22,468 nucleotides of DNA, taken from Apostichopus leukothele (taxonomy: Eukaryota; Echinodermata; Holothuroidea; Aspidochirotida; Stichopodidae). The notes beneath the pieces are model-generated. The model was given only the letters and a program-made list of their open reading frames with translations, searched no databases and had not been told where the DNA came from. The stretch is taken from contig JAAAKB020000020.1 of NCBI GenBank assembly GCA_010014835.2, forward strand, positions 1,005,436 to 1,027,903. Direction: 5' to 3'. The first letter of the stretch is position 1, and the number at the start of each line of letters is the position of its first letter. This document shows, in pieces, positions 7,711 to 18,192 of this stretch. The position numbers were made by a program, and so were the translations under genes.

Positions 7711-8228
7711 GGAGACGGGAAAGAGCAGGGTGCAGTCAATATGCAAAACAGGTAACAGTTAATGTCCGTGGAGGATGAAACAGAACAGAAAGAGAAACAT
7801 TGGTTTAAAGTTAGAACAGTTTGAACCTGTGAAGAACAGCAAACCAATCAATTAGACAATCATAGAATCTGGTAGCACTAAACCGTAATCGTATCAGGGT
7901 AGCCGTCAGATAAATGGATAAATTAAGGACATTAAAGGGGACACAAATTGTGGACTGCATTCTGTAATCGGCAAAATCATGTATTGCTTTGAAAGATCAA
8001 ATCTACGCGAGGAGATTAACTTATATTCGTAGGCAATTCGGTTCTCGTGCACGTTGAAGTTTATTTCGGTATTGTAATACAAGATCTATTTAAGGTCATG
8101 TTTCTTCGAATTTTAAGACATCTTTTATGCATCTTGTAAATAAATCCCCTTTTCGGCCAATTATAACAAAGGCAACATCTACCTTAATCTGTATAGCGTC
8201 ATAAATAATATATAATAGAACAACTTAC
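7711..8228. other. Sequence downstream of the SLCO exon (probable intron)
   Basis: On the minus strand this begins with the donor GTAAGT of the SLCO exon at 8228 and would be the start of its next intron. No further SLCO exon (Kazal-like cysteine loop or TM7-12) was found from here to the left edge. Confidence 0.5.
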
Positions 8229-8922
8229 CGGGTAATTCCTTAGGAAAGATTGACAAGAAACAGGCCACTGCTAATGCAACAGGGGCAGCTAACACCATCC
8301 CGAGCCACCAGGCACCTACCCATCCAGGATCCCCTGGTTTCAGGATTACCGTTTTGACCGCTAAAAAGTCCGTGTAGAATTGTAAAAGTACGCCACCAGT
8401 TATGTAACCCACGGCTGGGCCAAGTGTTGCAAATGCATAGAAGATGCCTAGATATAGTCCAGATTTGTTTACGCTGACGTTTTCGTCCAGGTAGGCGATA
8501 CCAAGGGTGTACAAGGGTGCTGATCCGAGACCAAGAGCGATTTGCGCGGCTATGAAGAAATACAGGTATTGAGAGTCGTTATGCGTCGGTGAGTCCCCGG
8601 AAGTATCCATGACGTCATCATCTATGACGTCATCACCTGATTTACATAGTGATGAGTATTCGTCGCTAAGGCTATACTGATAGATTCCGGATATGAAATG
8701 CGGCAGAGAATATATTAAGGCACCGAAAGCGTATATAAGCATACCACCGGCCAGCCATCTCGCCTTGTGGCCACGCCCACCGATGTACGCTACGAAGAGA
8801 TTCACGAAGATGCCGGTGAAGAAGTAGGTACTGACTATAACACCAGACTGTGTACTGCTAAGTTTAAAACGGCGTTCAATAGATGTCACACTGGTGTTAA
8901 CTATTCCGTCAGTTATAACACC
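8229..8922 (-). CDS. SLCO4-like organic anion transporter, exon covering TM2-TM6
   Basis: A 694-bp exon between acceptor GATATAG (8924-8923) and donor CCCG|GTAAGT (8228). It starts GVITDGIVNTSVTSIERRFK. It then has TM2 (SGVIVSTYFFTGIFVNLFVA), the YIGGRGHKARWL loop characteristic of OATPs, and TM3. A long extracellular loop follows, with an acidic run (DDVIDDDVMD) and an NDS glycosylation sequon, then TM4 (AAQIALGLGSAPLYTLGIAY), TM5 and TM6. The family signature WVGAWWLG lies just before TM6. The end FPKELPG resembles the YPRQLPG/FPKHLPG of SLCO4A1/4C1, hence SLCO4-like. OATPs are 12-TM plasma-membrane carriers of organic anions; only the N-terminal half is present. It joins the next exon upstream in phase 0 (SLASFAQ|GVITDG). 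Confidence 0.93.
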
Positions 8923-11647
8923 CTATATCGATATGTGAAAAGAAAGAAGAAGATTGATTCAAATATATCCCGTATAATCGGGATCAAGTTTTTTCGAAAA
9001 AGAAGAAAGAAAATATCACAATAGAGAACACCTAAATGAAATGAAGTACTGACTCACATAGTCCTATCTATACCTTTCATCCCAACAATATTGACCCAAA
9101 ATATGTTAGAAAGTTAAATTATGGTCAGTCATATTCCTCCGTTAGGCATTTAATACTCTATCTGAGCCCTCCTCATTGTGAGGGGGTAATTCGAAGAGTT
9201 ACATCCTCTATATACTTTAGGAAACGTCTATACACTGTTAAAATAAGCCGTAAATTAAAGGTGAAATGTTGACGTCATATAACTTTGGCACGCCGTTTGT
9301 ACAAATTAGCACGGTATTGTAAGGGTTAAATAACGTTATCTAGCGTTATCTAGCGTGTGTATTCATCGTTAGTTTACGTTCACTGCCTGTTCTGTAAAAA
9401 TAACAGAACGTTATCCACGTAAAAGTACCGTGATACCGTAAATCAACATTCGCTATTCGTTGTAGAATAATAGTTGAACGAACTTTTAATTGCATAACGT
9501 TTATTATGCATAAACTGTATGTAACTGTGGGTATAATGACTTAACATCCATTATGTAACGTGTGTGTGAATGCACAGTTACATCTTCTTACCGTTTTGTA
9601 GCATTTACCACACATCGGGACACTGTCAATTTGCATATTCATTGTGAAGGTGTTATCCAAAGTTGTGGGTTACATTCTCGTTAAGTGATTGAGGTGCCTA
9701 CACATATGCACATAATGTGTTTAATAAATTGTGAAGGTTGTTAGAAATGTTTCATATGAAATGAATGTGTTTATTGCGTAAAAACTGTCGCTGTTTGTGC
9801 TACTAAAATAACGTGACAGTTTTCACAATAGTCGCAAATACACACAGTTGGTATATATGTATACTTAACTTACCGTAGACTATAGATAATTACATCTCAT
9901 CAAGGTGTCAATCTCCTTCAATTAAAGGAGTCACATATTAACTATTTGCGGTATCCACTAGCTTGTGGTATTACCGATTAATGAATATAAAAGTGAAAAA
10001 AATCATCCCGATAAAAGGCGAAAACTTTGCGTAACAAGAGTTCATTATTTAACCGGCAATAACGATGTGAGTTCACGGCTTCATTACAACAATTGTGAAA
10101 TTCATCATTTTAAGTTTAGCACAAACAGCAACAGTTTTTACACAAGCCGCTGTTAAATTACGTCATAGCGCAGGTGTTTTCAAATGTAAATACCAATGTC
10201 GCCATTTTAGCATGCTAATGATCTGGGGTTCCCTATTTATTTCATGTATGACGCTTAAAAATTCACACATAGCAACCTCTTTTGTCGAATATGTTTACAT
10301 TTTTGCTTAAATTAATTAAAAGCTTGGCGCTGCAGTATAATTCCTGTTGTGTCTTCTAAACCTATATTGTATATCACCCGATACACACAGAGAACACAGT
10401 TACTAATGTACATCTTACAGTTTTGTACCACAGTAAAAACTGGATCGTGCTATAATTCGGTAGCATGTGCTATTAGAATTACAGTAAGAACTGATGATAT
10501 GTGTAATTCAACAAATCCAGTTGCTGGGATTTTTTGGGATTACAAATATCCTCCGTTCTTATTGTAATCGTAATAGCACATGCTACCGATTTATCAGATT
10601 TGTCAGCACGATCCAGTGTTTACTGTAGAACAAAACTTTAAGATTTACAGTAGTTACTGTAATCACTGTGTGAATCGGCTGAACTAATCTAAGTGAAGCA
10701 GACGATCGAGGTAGGGAATTGTGTGTTAAATTTAACTTGCTTTGAGTCCTGTTTAGAGTTTGAAGGATTTTCCGGTGGCTGAAGAGGATTTCTTAGCAAA
10801 ATTGTAAAACAAATATTACATCTTCAGACGAAAAAACAACATTCCTTATAATATTTTGTATCCGGAAAATGTTCCATTTTTTTCCTTTTCAAATTTTGTG
10901 ATATTTTATAAATGTAGCTTTATAAGGCAACAGGAGAATGGATAATGTCATTAGAGCACTAATTAAGCTGAAAATATCTTGTTTCCTTTCATATTGTCAA
11001 TCATGTATGCACAGAGGAAAAAATATATTTCTACAAATAAGATACATTTTGATGAAATTTTAAGTACAGAATTCCAAATGTATCAGGTTTCAAGGATAAT
11101 TCAACAAGAGGATTATATAATAGCCTTAGTAAAGCTTTTGGGAGCATTTACCCAGATGACGTCACAGACCCCCTACCCTGATCCAATGTTTTTAGGTTCA
11201 GAAATTTAAATTTAAAATTAAACTTATAACATACTATCAGTTTCAATCAACCATATGGGGTTTTAAATATATTTGAAATGTGAAATATTATTGTCTTCTA
11301 TATAAGTTTCACCATCGTTTGTCACCAGAAAATCCTATTAATAAAAAACAAAACTTTCACCAATACGTATTCCTGATCCAACGCGGACAAGCCCTTTAGG
11401 TTACTTGGAAGTAACAGAAAATATGATTTCCTTTAGTTAACTGAGTTACCACGTATTGTTCTGCTAAGATTTGTTTTATATCTATTTCTGTTTAAAGTTT
11501 TATTCATATTATGATATTAATTTAATAAAAGCAGCCTACCTTTTACATCATCTATATGTTTTTTTTGTAGAAAACAAAACAATAAACAAACAAACAATCA
11601 AATGATAAACGCAACAACATTAATTAATTTAAATTTAAAGGACTAAC
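8923..11647 (-). other. SLCO intron (2.7 kb)
   Basis: Intron between the two SLCO exons, phase 0, GTTAGT...TATAG. It holds a fold-back element at 10378-10679, an 11-bp tandem pair GTTATCTAGC near 9333-9354, and a small perfect hairpin GTTCTGT/ACAGAAC near 9390-9410. Nothing else was recognised. The ORF-sized stretches at 9965-10310 and 10979-11209 lack similarity to known proteins. Confidence 0.8.
10378..10679. mobile_element. Fold-back (MITE-like) element with about 110-bp inverted arms
   Basis: The left arm (about 10378-10492) and the right arm (about 10555-10679) are inverted copies of each other. Left reads CCGATACACACAG, CAGTAAAAACTGGATCGTGC, CGGTAGCATGTGCTATTA, TACAGTAAGAAC. The reverse complement of the right reads CCGATTCACACAG, CAGTAAACACTGGATCGTGC, CGGTAGCATGTGCTATTA, TACAATAAGAAC. 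About 60 bp separate the arms. There is no transposase, so it resembles a non-autonomous fold-back transposon. A clear target-site duplication was not found. The arms differ by substitutions and small indels, so it is not a fresh insertion. Confidence 0.8.
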
Positions 11648-11833
11648 CTGGGCAAAACTCGCTAACGAGACAGCGAGTAAAACCCAGCGAGGTTTGTGTA
11701 ATGCTTTGAAGCAACCACCCTCGCTACATGATGTCTTCAAAGATCGCTTCTTGATCTCTTCGGACATGGTGGCGTCGATGTCGCAATCTCCGGGCGACGG
11801 GACCAGCGTTAAGCTTAAATCTGTTTTACTCAT
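11648..11833 (-). CDS. SLCO4-like organic anion transporter, first coding exon
   Basis: Begins at ATG 11833 (MSKTDLSLTLVPSPGDCDID), with an in-frame TGA in the leader 21 bp upstream that fixes this start. It encodes a 45-residue cytoplasmic N-terminus followed by CFKALHKPRWVLLAVSLASF, the start of TM1, and ends AQ at donor CAG|GTTAGT (11647). The C-x-x-L/F-x-x-PRW-x-L motif before TM1 is usual in OATPs. The exon is 62 codons and joins in phase 0 to the exon at 8922. Confidence 0.88.
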
Positions 11834-11869
11834 ACTTTTATCGAGAAACAACAAGCTTCAGGCCTGAAC
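11834..11869 (-). other. 5' UTR part of the SLCO exon
   Basis: Just upstream of the ATG a T-rich tract ends in TTTTTTTTTAG (11871-11870), a good acceptor. The exon therefore seems to begin at 11869 with GTTCAGGCC, and an untranslated first exon and the promoter should lie further right; I could not locate them. Confidence 0.55.
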
Positions 11870-11968
11870 CTAAAAAAAAATAAGAAATGTAATAATCTGA
11901 AGTTTATACGTTTTTAACAAAAAAAATATTAAAATAACGAATTTAAAGCTGCCATGTGTAATGTCGTT

Positions 11969-11990
11969 ATATATATATATATATATATAT
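11969..11990. repeat. (TA)n microsatellite at an assembly gap
   Basis: A pure TA repeat of at least 11 units that runs directly into the N stretch, so its true length is unknown. Confidence 0.95.
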
Positions 11991-12090
11991 NNNNNNNNNN
12001 NNNNNNNNNNNNNNNNNNNNNNNNNNNNNNNNNNNNNNNNNNNNNNNNNNNNNNNNNNNNNNNNNNNNNNNNNNNNNNNNNNNNNNNNNN
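11991..12090. other. Assembly gap (100 N)
   Basis: Exactly 100 N, a conventional placeholder length. The real gap size is unknown and was probably caused by the flanking TA repeat. Confidence 0.99.
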
Positions 12091-13707
12091 AGATATGACT
12101 CCCAAAAACTAAAATATAAAGTCACATCAGCCATTGTTGAACTAATTAAATCAATGAAGTATATTTCTTTGGAGAAATCATACCATTCTCCCCACCCCCC
12201 CCTCAGCCCCCACCCCCAGCAACTCCATTCTCACATTACACCCCTGAACGGTGGTGCCGTATGTCTTTCTCTGTACTTGGATATCCATTTAGGCCGCTAT
12301 ACATCATAAAATAGGGTTTATACTCTCAGCAGAAATTGTTCATTCAATATTAACTCATTTGATATTTTAGTTAATGCAGTATTCGTAATAATACATTTCA
12401 TAAGGAATACACATACTGCTGGCCGACGCTGAAAAGAGTTATTATTGACTTGCTTGCAAATATTATTTAATAATCGGAGCAAAAAAATTCTTTCAAATAG
12501 AAAAAAACCTAGAGGACAAAATAAATTTATTTTAATATGCCTTTTAAAGACCTCACAAAATTTTCAATTCAAACTAAGGAATTTTATTAATCCATACCTT
12601 TAAAACCAAAAAATTAAAAAATAGAAACCTCAAAAAAGAAGTTGACAGAGATCTCTCGCGGTTGAACATTGCTTTTGGTGCACTTCCCAAAATGACAAAA
12701 TGCAAATAAATTTATCAAAAGATCGAGATTTATTGTTATTCCACTTCCGCAACCAAACCCAACCCTAATCGACAATACTATTATTGTACTACTTCTATGC
12801 GACTACCCGGAATGCAAACAATATAGCAAAAATGCATAGCAAAGTCTAAATCTACTCTATAAAACTTAAACACAGCTTATAGGTCAACTCTTTTGAAATA
12901 TGACAACATTTGCTTTTATTCTTGAAAGCTAGTATTATTATAATAACAACATTGCATTTGAACATTTCTTATAATTGATGCTAGTGCCTTTTTGTCTTTT
13001 AAATTAAAAGATGATTTAAAACAAAAAACTCTTTGTTGATAGGACAAAAAATTGTCACTTTTCCCTTCTTTCCTATGATATATTCTACAATAGACGAGAT
13101 ATAATATTATAACAGTTAATACAAGACAGTTACAGGACCACAAACACAGGCTGGTGGAATGTTTCTGAAATGGTTGAAAAATAAACGATATAGAAAAGAA
13201 TGAAAAACACTTCATTTTCCATAATCTGTTTTCTGAAGAAGAAGTAGAAGAAGAAGAAGAAAAAAAAAAGTTTAGTTATTGCTTTTTTTGTCTTATAAAT
13301 TCACAATTTCCCTTGTATCATGATAGGCTACAATATAATAATATTAATAATGACATTAATAATAGCTACTTTAACTTGTTAGCTAACGGTGTGGCAGTAA
13401 CTAATCAAAGATAAGATACATTTGTCTACATGAGGTAATAAACTGCGATTAAAAGTGACCGTTTCCCCTCACCACCAAGCTTTCGTGCAACTTGGGATTT
13501 GCTGAGTTTATTCGTGGACGATTAACATGATTGCTACAACAATGTTGTCAATTCTTTTCCCAAATTAGTTACTTTTTGTAGGATCAAATGATTAAAACAG
13601 GATTGTCATGTACCACCTGCTTCCAATAAAATCGGTGCAATAATGTTCTTCAGCTTAACGAAGGAAGAAAACCAGTCCGGGACTTTCAAAGAGTTTAGAT
13701 ACGGCGA
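12091..13707. other. Intergenic or intronic AT-rich sequence
   Basis: No gene recognised on either strand. Simple-sequence stretches only: a C-rich block at 12188-12220 and a GAAGAA purine run at 13233-13269. The frame at 12916-13215 on the minus strand shows no similarity to a known family. Confidence 0.45.
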
Positions 13708-14198
13708 CTAATGACTGGTAAATAACTTAGGTCACAAGAGATGTGACAGATACATGACATAGGTGACATCACATGACATGTGACAGGTAGGTAACTGAGG
13801 TTACAGGAGATGTGACTGGTACGTCATCGATGTCACAGGAGATGTGACTGGTGTGTGACTGAGGTCACACAACGTGCTGGTCAGGTAACTGAAGTTACAA
13901 CAGATGTGACTGGTATGTCATCGATGTCACAGGAGATATGATTGGTTTATGACTGAGGTCACATGACATGGTCAGGTAACTGAAGTCACAAGAGATGTGA
14001 CAGATGCATGACTGAGGTGACACGACGTGCTGGTCAGGTAACTGAAGTTACAACAGATGTGACTGGTACGTCATTGATGTCACATGAGATGTGACTGGTG
14101 CGTGACAGGTCACATGATGTGATTGAGATATAACTGGTACCTTACTGCAGGTCACAAGAGATGTGACAGGCACATACTAAGTCACAACAAATGTGATG
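13708..14198. repeat. Hairpin-forming minisatellite (GTCACA-N5-TGTGAC)
   Basis: A degenerate tandem array of roughly 30-bp units (variants such as GGTAACTGAAGTTACAACAG plus ATGTGACTGGTA), with a longer period because the variants alternate. Most units contain a short perfect or near-perfect hairpin, GTCACAAGAGATGTGAC, GTCACAGGAGATGTGAC, GTTACAACAGATGTGAC, repeated about ten times. TACGTCATCGATGTCAC also recurs. No protein coding. Confidence 0.88.
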
Positions 14199-16184
14199 TA
14201 TTTAGTGTGCATAAAGTGTTCCATCCACATCATGACCAGTGAAACAAGCTCAGGTTTCCTTCCAGACACGATTGACTGTCAATCTTTCCAGGCTGAAGTG
14301 CGACAACCTGTCATTGCCATAACTCTCTCAAATTTAAATTTCCCTTTCAATGTTGTACACAACAAGAGTTTATTTATGGGATTCACAATGCAATTCTTAG
14401 GTATGACTAATATTCTTACCCTATTCCTTCATCAAAACAAGCACCCTGAGCAGTGTAATTGTGTCATTACAAACAATATTCAGAAATTTTATGAATATTC
14501 TTGGAGGTTATTCTTCAACGAAATACAAAGGACTAAGCTGTAGCCCGACAGGTGGGACAAAAAATCCTGGAGATGAATAGGACTTGGTTAAGCTAGCGTT
14601 ATCAGGTAACGTTTCAGGAAGATTTGATAATTAACCGAGCGGTGCTAATTAAGTACCACCGAGCACAGCCACCATATATATTACTCCTGTCATGTCTTAT
14701 CATCAACCAATGCTGCAAATAAATCACATGAAAATCTCATCCTTTCAGCATAATTCTTCAAACTGTTAAACATCTTCTTTTACATTTTCATCTCGTCATC
14801 TGTTGATTCATCTTCCGATCATCGAAAAACCCTCCCAGAAATGGACCGCTGAGTAGTTTCTACTCTGTCCAAAATACAACAATATCATTCATTTCATTTC
14901 ACGAGGCATACAATAATATAAACACAACACCAAACTATCCAGTTTTGTATTTTACAGTCTCCTATTCTCACTTATAATCTCTGTCTCGTCACCGCCACGG
15001 CTCCTAATTTAAACAACTTTTTAAAAGAGAGAGACAGGACGGTCTGTCCCTGTCAAATTACCAAACTCATTTCAGGGAAACTTCAAAATATCTAAATTTA
15101 ATGAAAAGTCTGCTGTAAAGAACGTATCTGTACCAATGATTTTAAATCCTCTTTTGTTTAACGGTGATATACCAATTAACAATGACACGAATCCGCAGAG
15201 GATGGTCTCCGAACGGGGCCATTAATGACGACCGTTTCGATCGAACCATCGACTGTTATCCGACTTCATGTTCTTCTCCGTTTTTAATATATTATCTCTG
15301 GGAAATTAGCTTCTGTTTGAATTCAAATTGATTTTTTTATTATGAAAATATGACTTCTTTGTGTTGGTTTTCTTCTGCGGACTTGCCCGTGGTTTCAAGT
15401 GTTTCTCTGATAGCACACTACCTTGGTGATGATGATAATATAGAAATCTACGTTTTATGATAATAAGTTAACTTTTCTTTTTCAATGATACAGCTATGAA
15501 AATCTGTACAAATTTACATCCCATAACAATTCACGCCCCCCAGTCAGGGTTTTCTACGTCCCTGAAGCAAACGATAGGCTCTTAAACTAGACTCATAAAA
15601 CATGTTAAATGTAGTACTTGTTGATACAATTATATTTATTCTACATGAATTTCAAACTCTTCCATTTTCTTCATTTCTGACTAATATCCACTCTATCTCT
15701 CTCACTCGTTATAATCTTTCACAACTTCTGGTGACCATGGCAACTGCAAACTTTTAACAAACTCCAAAGATCAACAGCCAATTGTACACTGTTTTCATTT
15801 ATTCACTATGCCCTTTACACCTCAGATATAAACTTCCCAATATCCTTCAAACTTCATCCCTTTTGATTTGAACCCCCCCCCCCACCTCCCCCTCAGCAGG
15901 GAAATCCTTTTCAAGTCATGACAAGGTGCTATAGCTATATCTGACCGTGATCCATAACACACTAACACTAATTTTACATAATTTTACCAGTAGATTTCAT
16001 AGTATCAATTTTCATAAATGGGTAATAACATATGATATATTAATATAACATATATGATATTATTGTTTGGAACATCAATCCTGTATATGGGTATTTCTTG
16101 GTCCTGAATGGGTCCATCCCTCTTGTAAATATTTTCTCTCTGTATCAATGCCAAATCTGAATGATTTTCAATGCAATCTATTTC
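14199..16184. other. Unassigned intergenic sequence
   Basis: About 2 kb without a supported gene. The 116-codon frame at 14193-14543 has no recognisable motif. A C run at 15874-15883 and a near-palindromic AT segment at 16024-16062 are the only structures noted. Confidence 0.45.
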
Positions 16185-16383
16185 CTTTTTAAAGAAATAG
16201 CCACCCGAGGATAGAAGAACCTGGGCGAGAAAACCAAATAACTTGATCAGTTATGAAGCCCGGTCCCTTTTACGTCAAGACCGATAACCATGACGATGTC
16301 ACGTCAAACAGAGTATCACAAATCCCTTGAGAAGGGAAGACAGATACTACAACATGATCGGGTCAAAGGTCGGTGAGTGGATC
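16185..16383 (-). mobile_element. SINE with a U2 snRNA-derived head, copy 2
   Basis: From 16383 on the minus strand it reads ATCCACTCACCGACCTTTGA, CCCGATCATGTTGTAGTATC, TGTC, a diverged copy of the U2 5' end that still carries GTAGTATCTGT. It then follows copy 1 through the body (AAGGGATTTGTGATAC against GAGGGGAATGGTGATAC). It ends with the same tail (GGTTTTCTCGCCCAGGTTCT, then CTATTTCTTTAAAAAG). Divergence is larger than in copy 1, so this is an older insertion. Position: between the SLCO and KDM6 loci. Confidence 0.82.
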
Positions 16384-16511
16384 TACGGTGTACTGTTTTC
16401 ACATGATCAATTGATTATAGCCAAAATGGATGATGATATGATCCAAGAAAGGCAGAGAAGCTGAATTTGGTTTCCAATCCAGGGGAATAAATTTAATCCG
16501 GTATAGCATTG

Positions 16512-16745
16512 CAAAGTTACTATGCAAAACGGGCGGATTGCTATGCAAGTGCAAAGATGTACTCGGCAGTTTCCGTGCACAGGGAACCACAGCACTTTGC
16601 AAAGGAACGTTCATTGCCTTCCAAAGTGCTATGCAAACTGGGCAGATTGCTACACAGAGTGCAAAGATGTTTTCAGCAGTTTCCGTACACAGGGAACCAC
16701 AGCACTTTGCAAAGGACCGTTCATAGCCTACAAAAGTGCTTTACA
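16512..16745. repeat. 110-bp tandem duplication (2.1 copies)
   Basis: Unit 1 at 16512-16621, unit 2 at 16622-16731 and a partial third to about 16745. Shared blocks are GTGCAAAGATGT, CAGGGAACCACAGCACTTTG, CAAAGGA.CGTTCAT and CTATGCAAA. Each unit contains the palindrome CTTTGCAAAG. Units differ by about 15 percent by eye. Several overlapping open frames on both strands result from the duplication, and none is supported as a gene. Confidence 0.9.
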
Positions 16746-17343
16746 CAATCCGAGCACTAAATTTATACCCTGCGATCAAGCAATAGTGAAATGCATTGAA
16801 AATCAAGAGTCCTACAAGTAGTAGTAGAACCAGAATTTCTTTGAGGGGTTTCTTTTACTTGGGGCTTTCGAGATTGACTGGTTTAAATACAGAGCCAATT
16901 TTCAGGACGATTCTACTTTCTGACGGCTGCGGTTGACTAACATATTAACCTATCCATTGCTATATTCAAGAGATACTCAAATCTCAAACACTTCACGATA
17001 CAATCATTCGATTCTTCCGTTCCGGCTTCTCGGTCTTCCATCTCGTCGCACTTCTTCGGATATCTCGTCGCACTTCTTGCGAGGGAGTCACCCGGCAGAG
17101 TACTTTTCTTCTGCGAGTTGTCGGCAGCAATCTTAAGCTGCGGGCAGCTTTCGTCATGACTCTTCCAACTGCGATAAAAAGGGAATTTTTAATTGCAAGA
17201 TAAAGATCAGAATAATCGTTTTTGGTTGTTGTAATCTTGCTCCTGTGGATAAGTGCCCGATATGTTAAAGCGCTAGATACAACAGTCATACTGTGAGTGT
17301 ATGTAACAATAAAGCAAACATAGACACAGTTGCTAGCATTGAC
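16746..17343. other. Unassigned sequence downstream of the KDM6 3' end
   Basis: Contains a 22-bp tandem pair, ATCTCGTCGCACTTCTT, at 17040 and 17062 in a relatively GC-rich patch (17020-17170). The open frames here (16933-17136 + and 16993-17289 -) have no recognisable similarity. Confidence 0.4.
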
Positions 17344-17349
17344 TTTATT
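17344..17349 (-). promoter_or_regulatory. Candidate poly(A) signal of KDM6
   Basis: GAAATAAAG on the minus strand, 637 bp after the stop codon. Confidence 0.45.
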
Positions 17350-17985
17350 TCTTCTTTTTTAAAATTTGCTTGCTGCATTACAAAACATGACGTTTTACTC
17401 CTCGGAATCTTCCTTCAAATTCCCACACATTTGCTTTTTCTGCTTTAAATATAAATTTACAAACATGTTTTGTTGACAAATTTGAACCCACATAGTACTG
17501 ATTGTGCATACTCTCAGTTATCAACAATCATTATTTTACACGAATGTTCAATAACAATATTATCTCCTCAAGACCTGGTTTCAGCTAATGACTTACAGAG
17601 GTCAGATGGGAACAGAATTTATACAAAATCCCACTAATGCGGCATTAAGCTAGACAGGTAAACAGTTAGTGCAAGGTTCCACAATTAAAAGCCAATCTGT
17701 TGTACGGCGTATTTACTCCACTACATCTCTGGTCACACCTTGCAGTTCACTCTTCTAGTGAAACTTTTACAAATCATTTCAGAAAAATGCTAAAGTTGCT
17801 CTCATGGCAATGTTCGAAAGGAACATGCTTTACAGTGCAAAAAAAAATAAAGTACCATAGTAAGAGCAACAAGAAATGGTGCAGACAAACTCTGGTGCAG
17901 AAAATTTGGATATTAATATTGGATTTTTATATAAAATGGATATTTAATGTTTGCTCCTAATAAACTTTCTGTCTCCTGAAAAAAA
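17344..17985 (-). other. Probable 3' UTR of KDM6
   Basis: On the minus strand the stop codon at 17988-17986 is followed by about 640 bp without coding signal, ending at AATAAA (17349-17344), the first canonical polyadenylation signal met. An ATTAAA at 17948-17943 is an earlier weaker option. The cleavage site cannot be read from sequence alone. Confidence 0.5.
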
Positions 17986-18192
17986 CTAACAGAGAGAAAA
18001 ACAGACTGGCTTGTTTACCTTCGACATTCTGGACACAAAGTGATCGAATATTTCATTGAGTTCTTTAAGGGAGTACTGTTCCAGCACAATGAATCCGTTC
18101 AACTGAGGATGAGTTTTCCTGGCACAGTCATGGCAAAATACCTCATATTTCCTATCCTTGGAGGTGGTGAATAGAATGTTGAATACCTCCAC
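17986..18192 (-). CDS. KDM6A: KDM6/UTX histone demethylase, last coding exon (zinc-binding C-terminus)
   Basis: Acceptor CTTCTTCTTTAG (ends 18193) is followed in phase 0 by VEVFNILFTTSKDRKYEVFC, HDCARKTHPQLNGFIVLEQY, SLKELNEIFDHFVSRMSKVN and KPVCFSLC, stop. The CHDC pair supplies the second half of the four-cysteine zinc site of KDM6 enzymes; the first half (CYVC) is at the end of the previous exon. The FIVLEQY segment is strongly conserved with UTX. The last dozen residues differ from vertebrate proteins. The zinc domain helps these enzymes read the H3 tail. Confidence 0.95.
   Translation of the reverse strand: MEVFNILFTTSKDRKYEVFCHDCARKTHPQLNGFIVLEQYSLKELNEIFDHFVSRMSKVNKPVCFSLC

Noticed and set aside
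7439-7762. Proline-rich frames (PFPYPTD repeats)
   Set aside because: They are the translation of the 25-bp minisatellite; two phases are open equally well.
8767-9024. + strand frame of 85 codons
   Set aside because: It is antisense to the SLCO exon and its acceptor.
13708-14198. A CRISPR array
   Set aside because: The units vary, there are no distinct spacers, the genome is animal and no cas genes are present.
14193-14543. 116-codon + strand frame
   Set aside because: No recognisable domain, no splice or promoter context; it begins inside the hairpin minisatellite.
16399-16821. Five overlapping frames on both strands
   Set aside because: All arise from the 110-bp tandem duplication, whose units are open in several phases.
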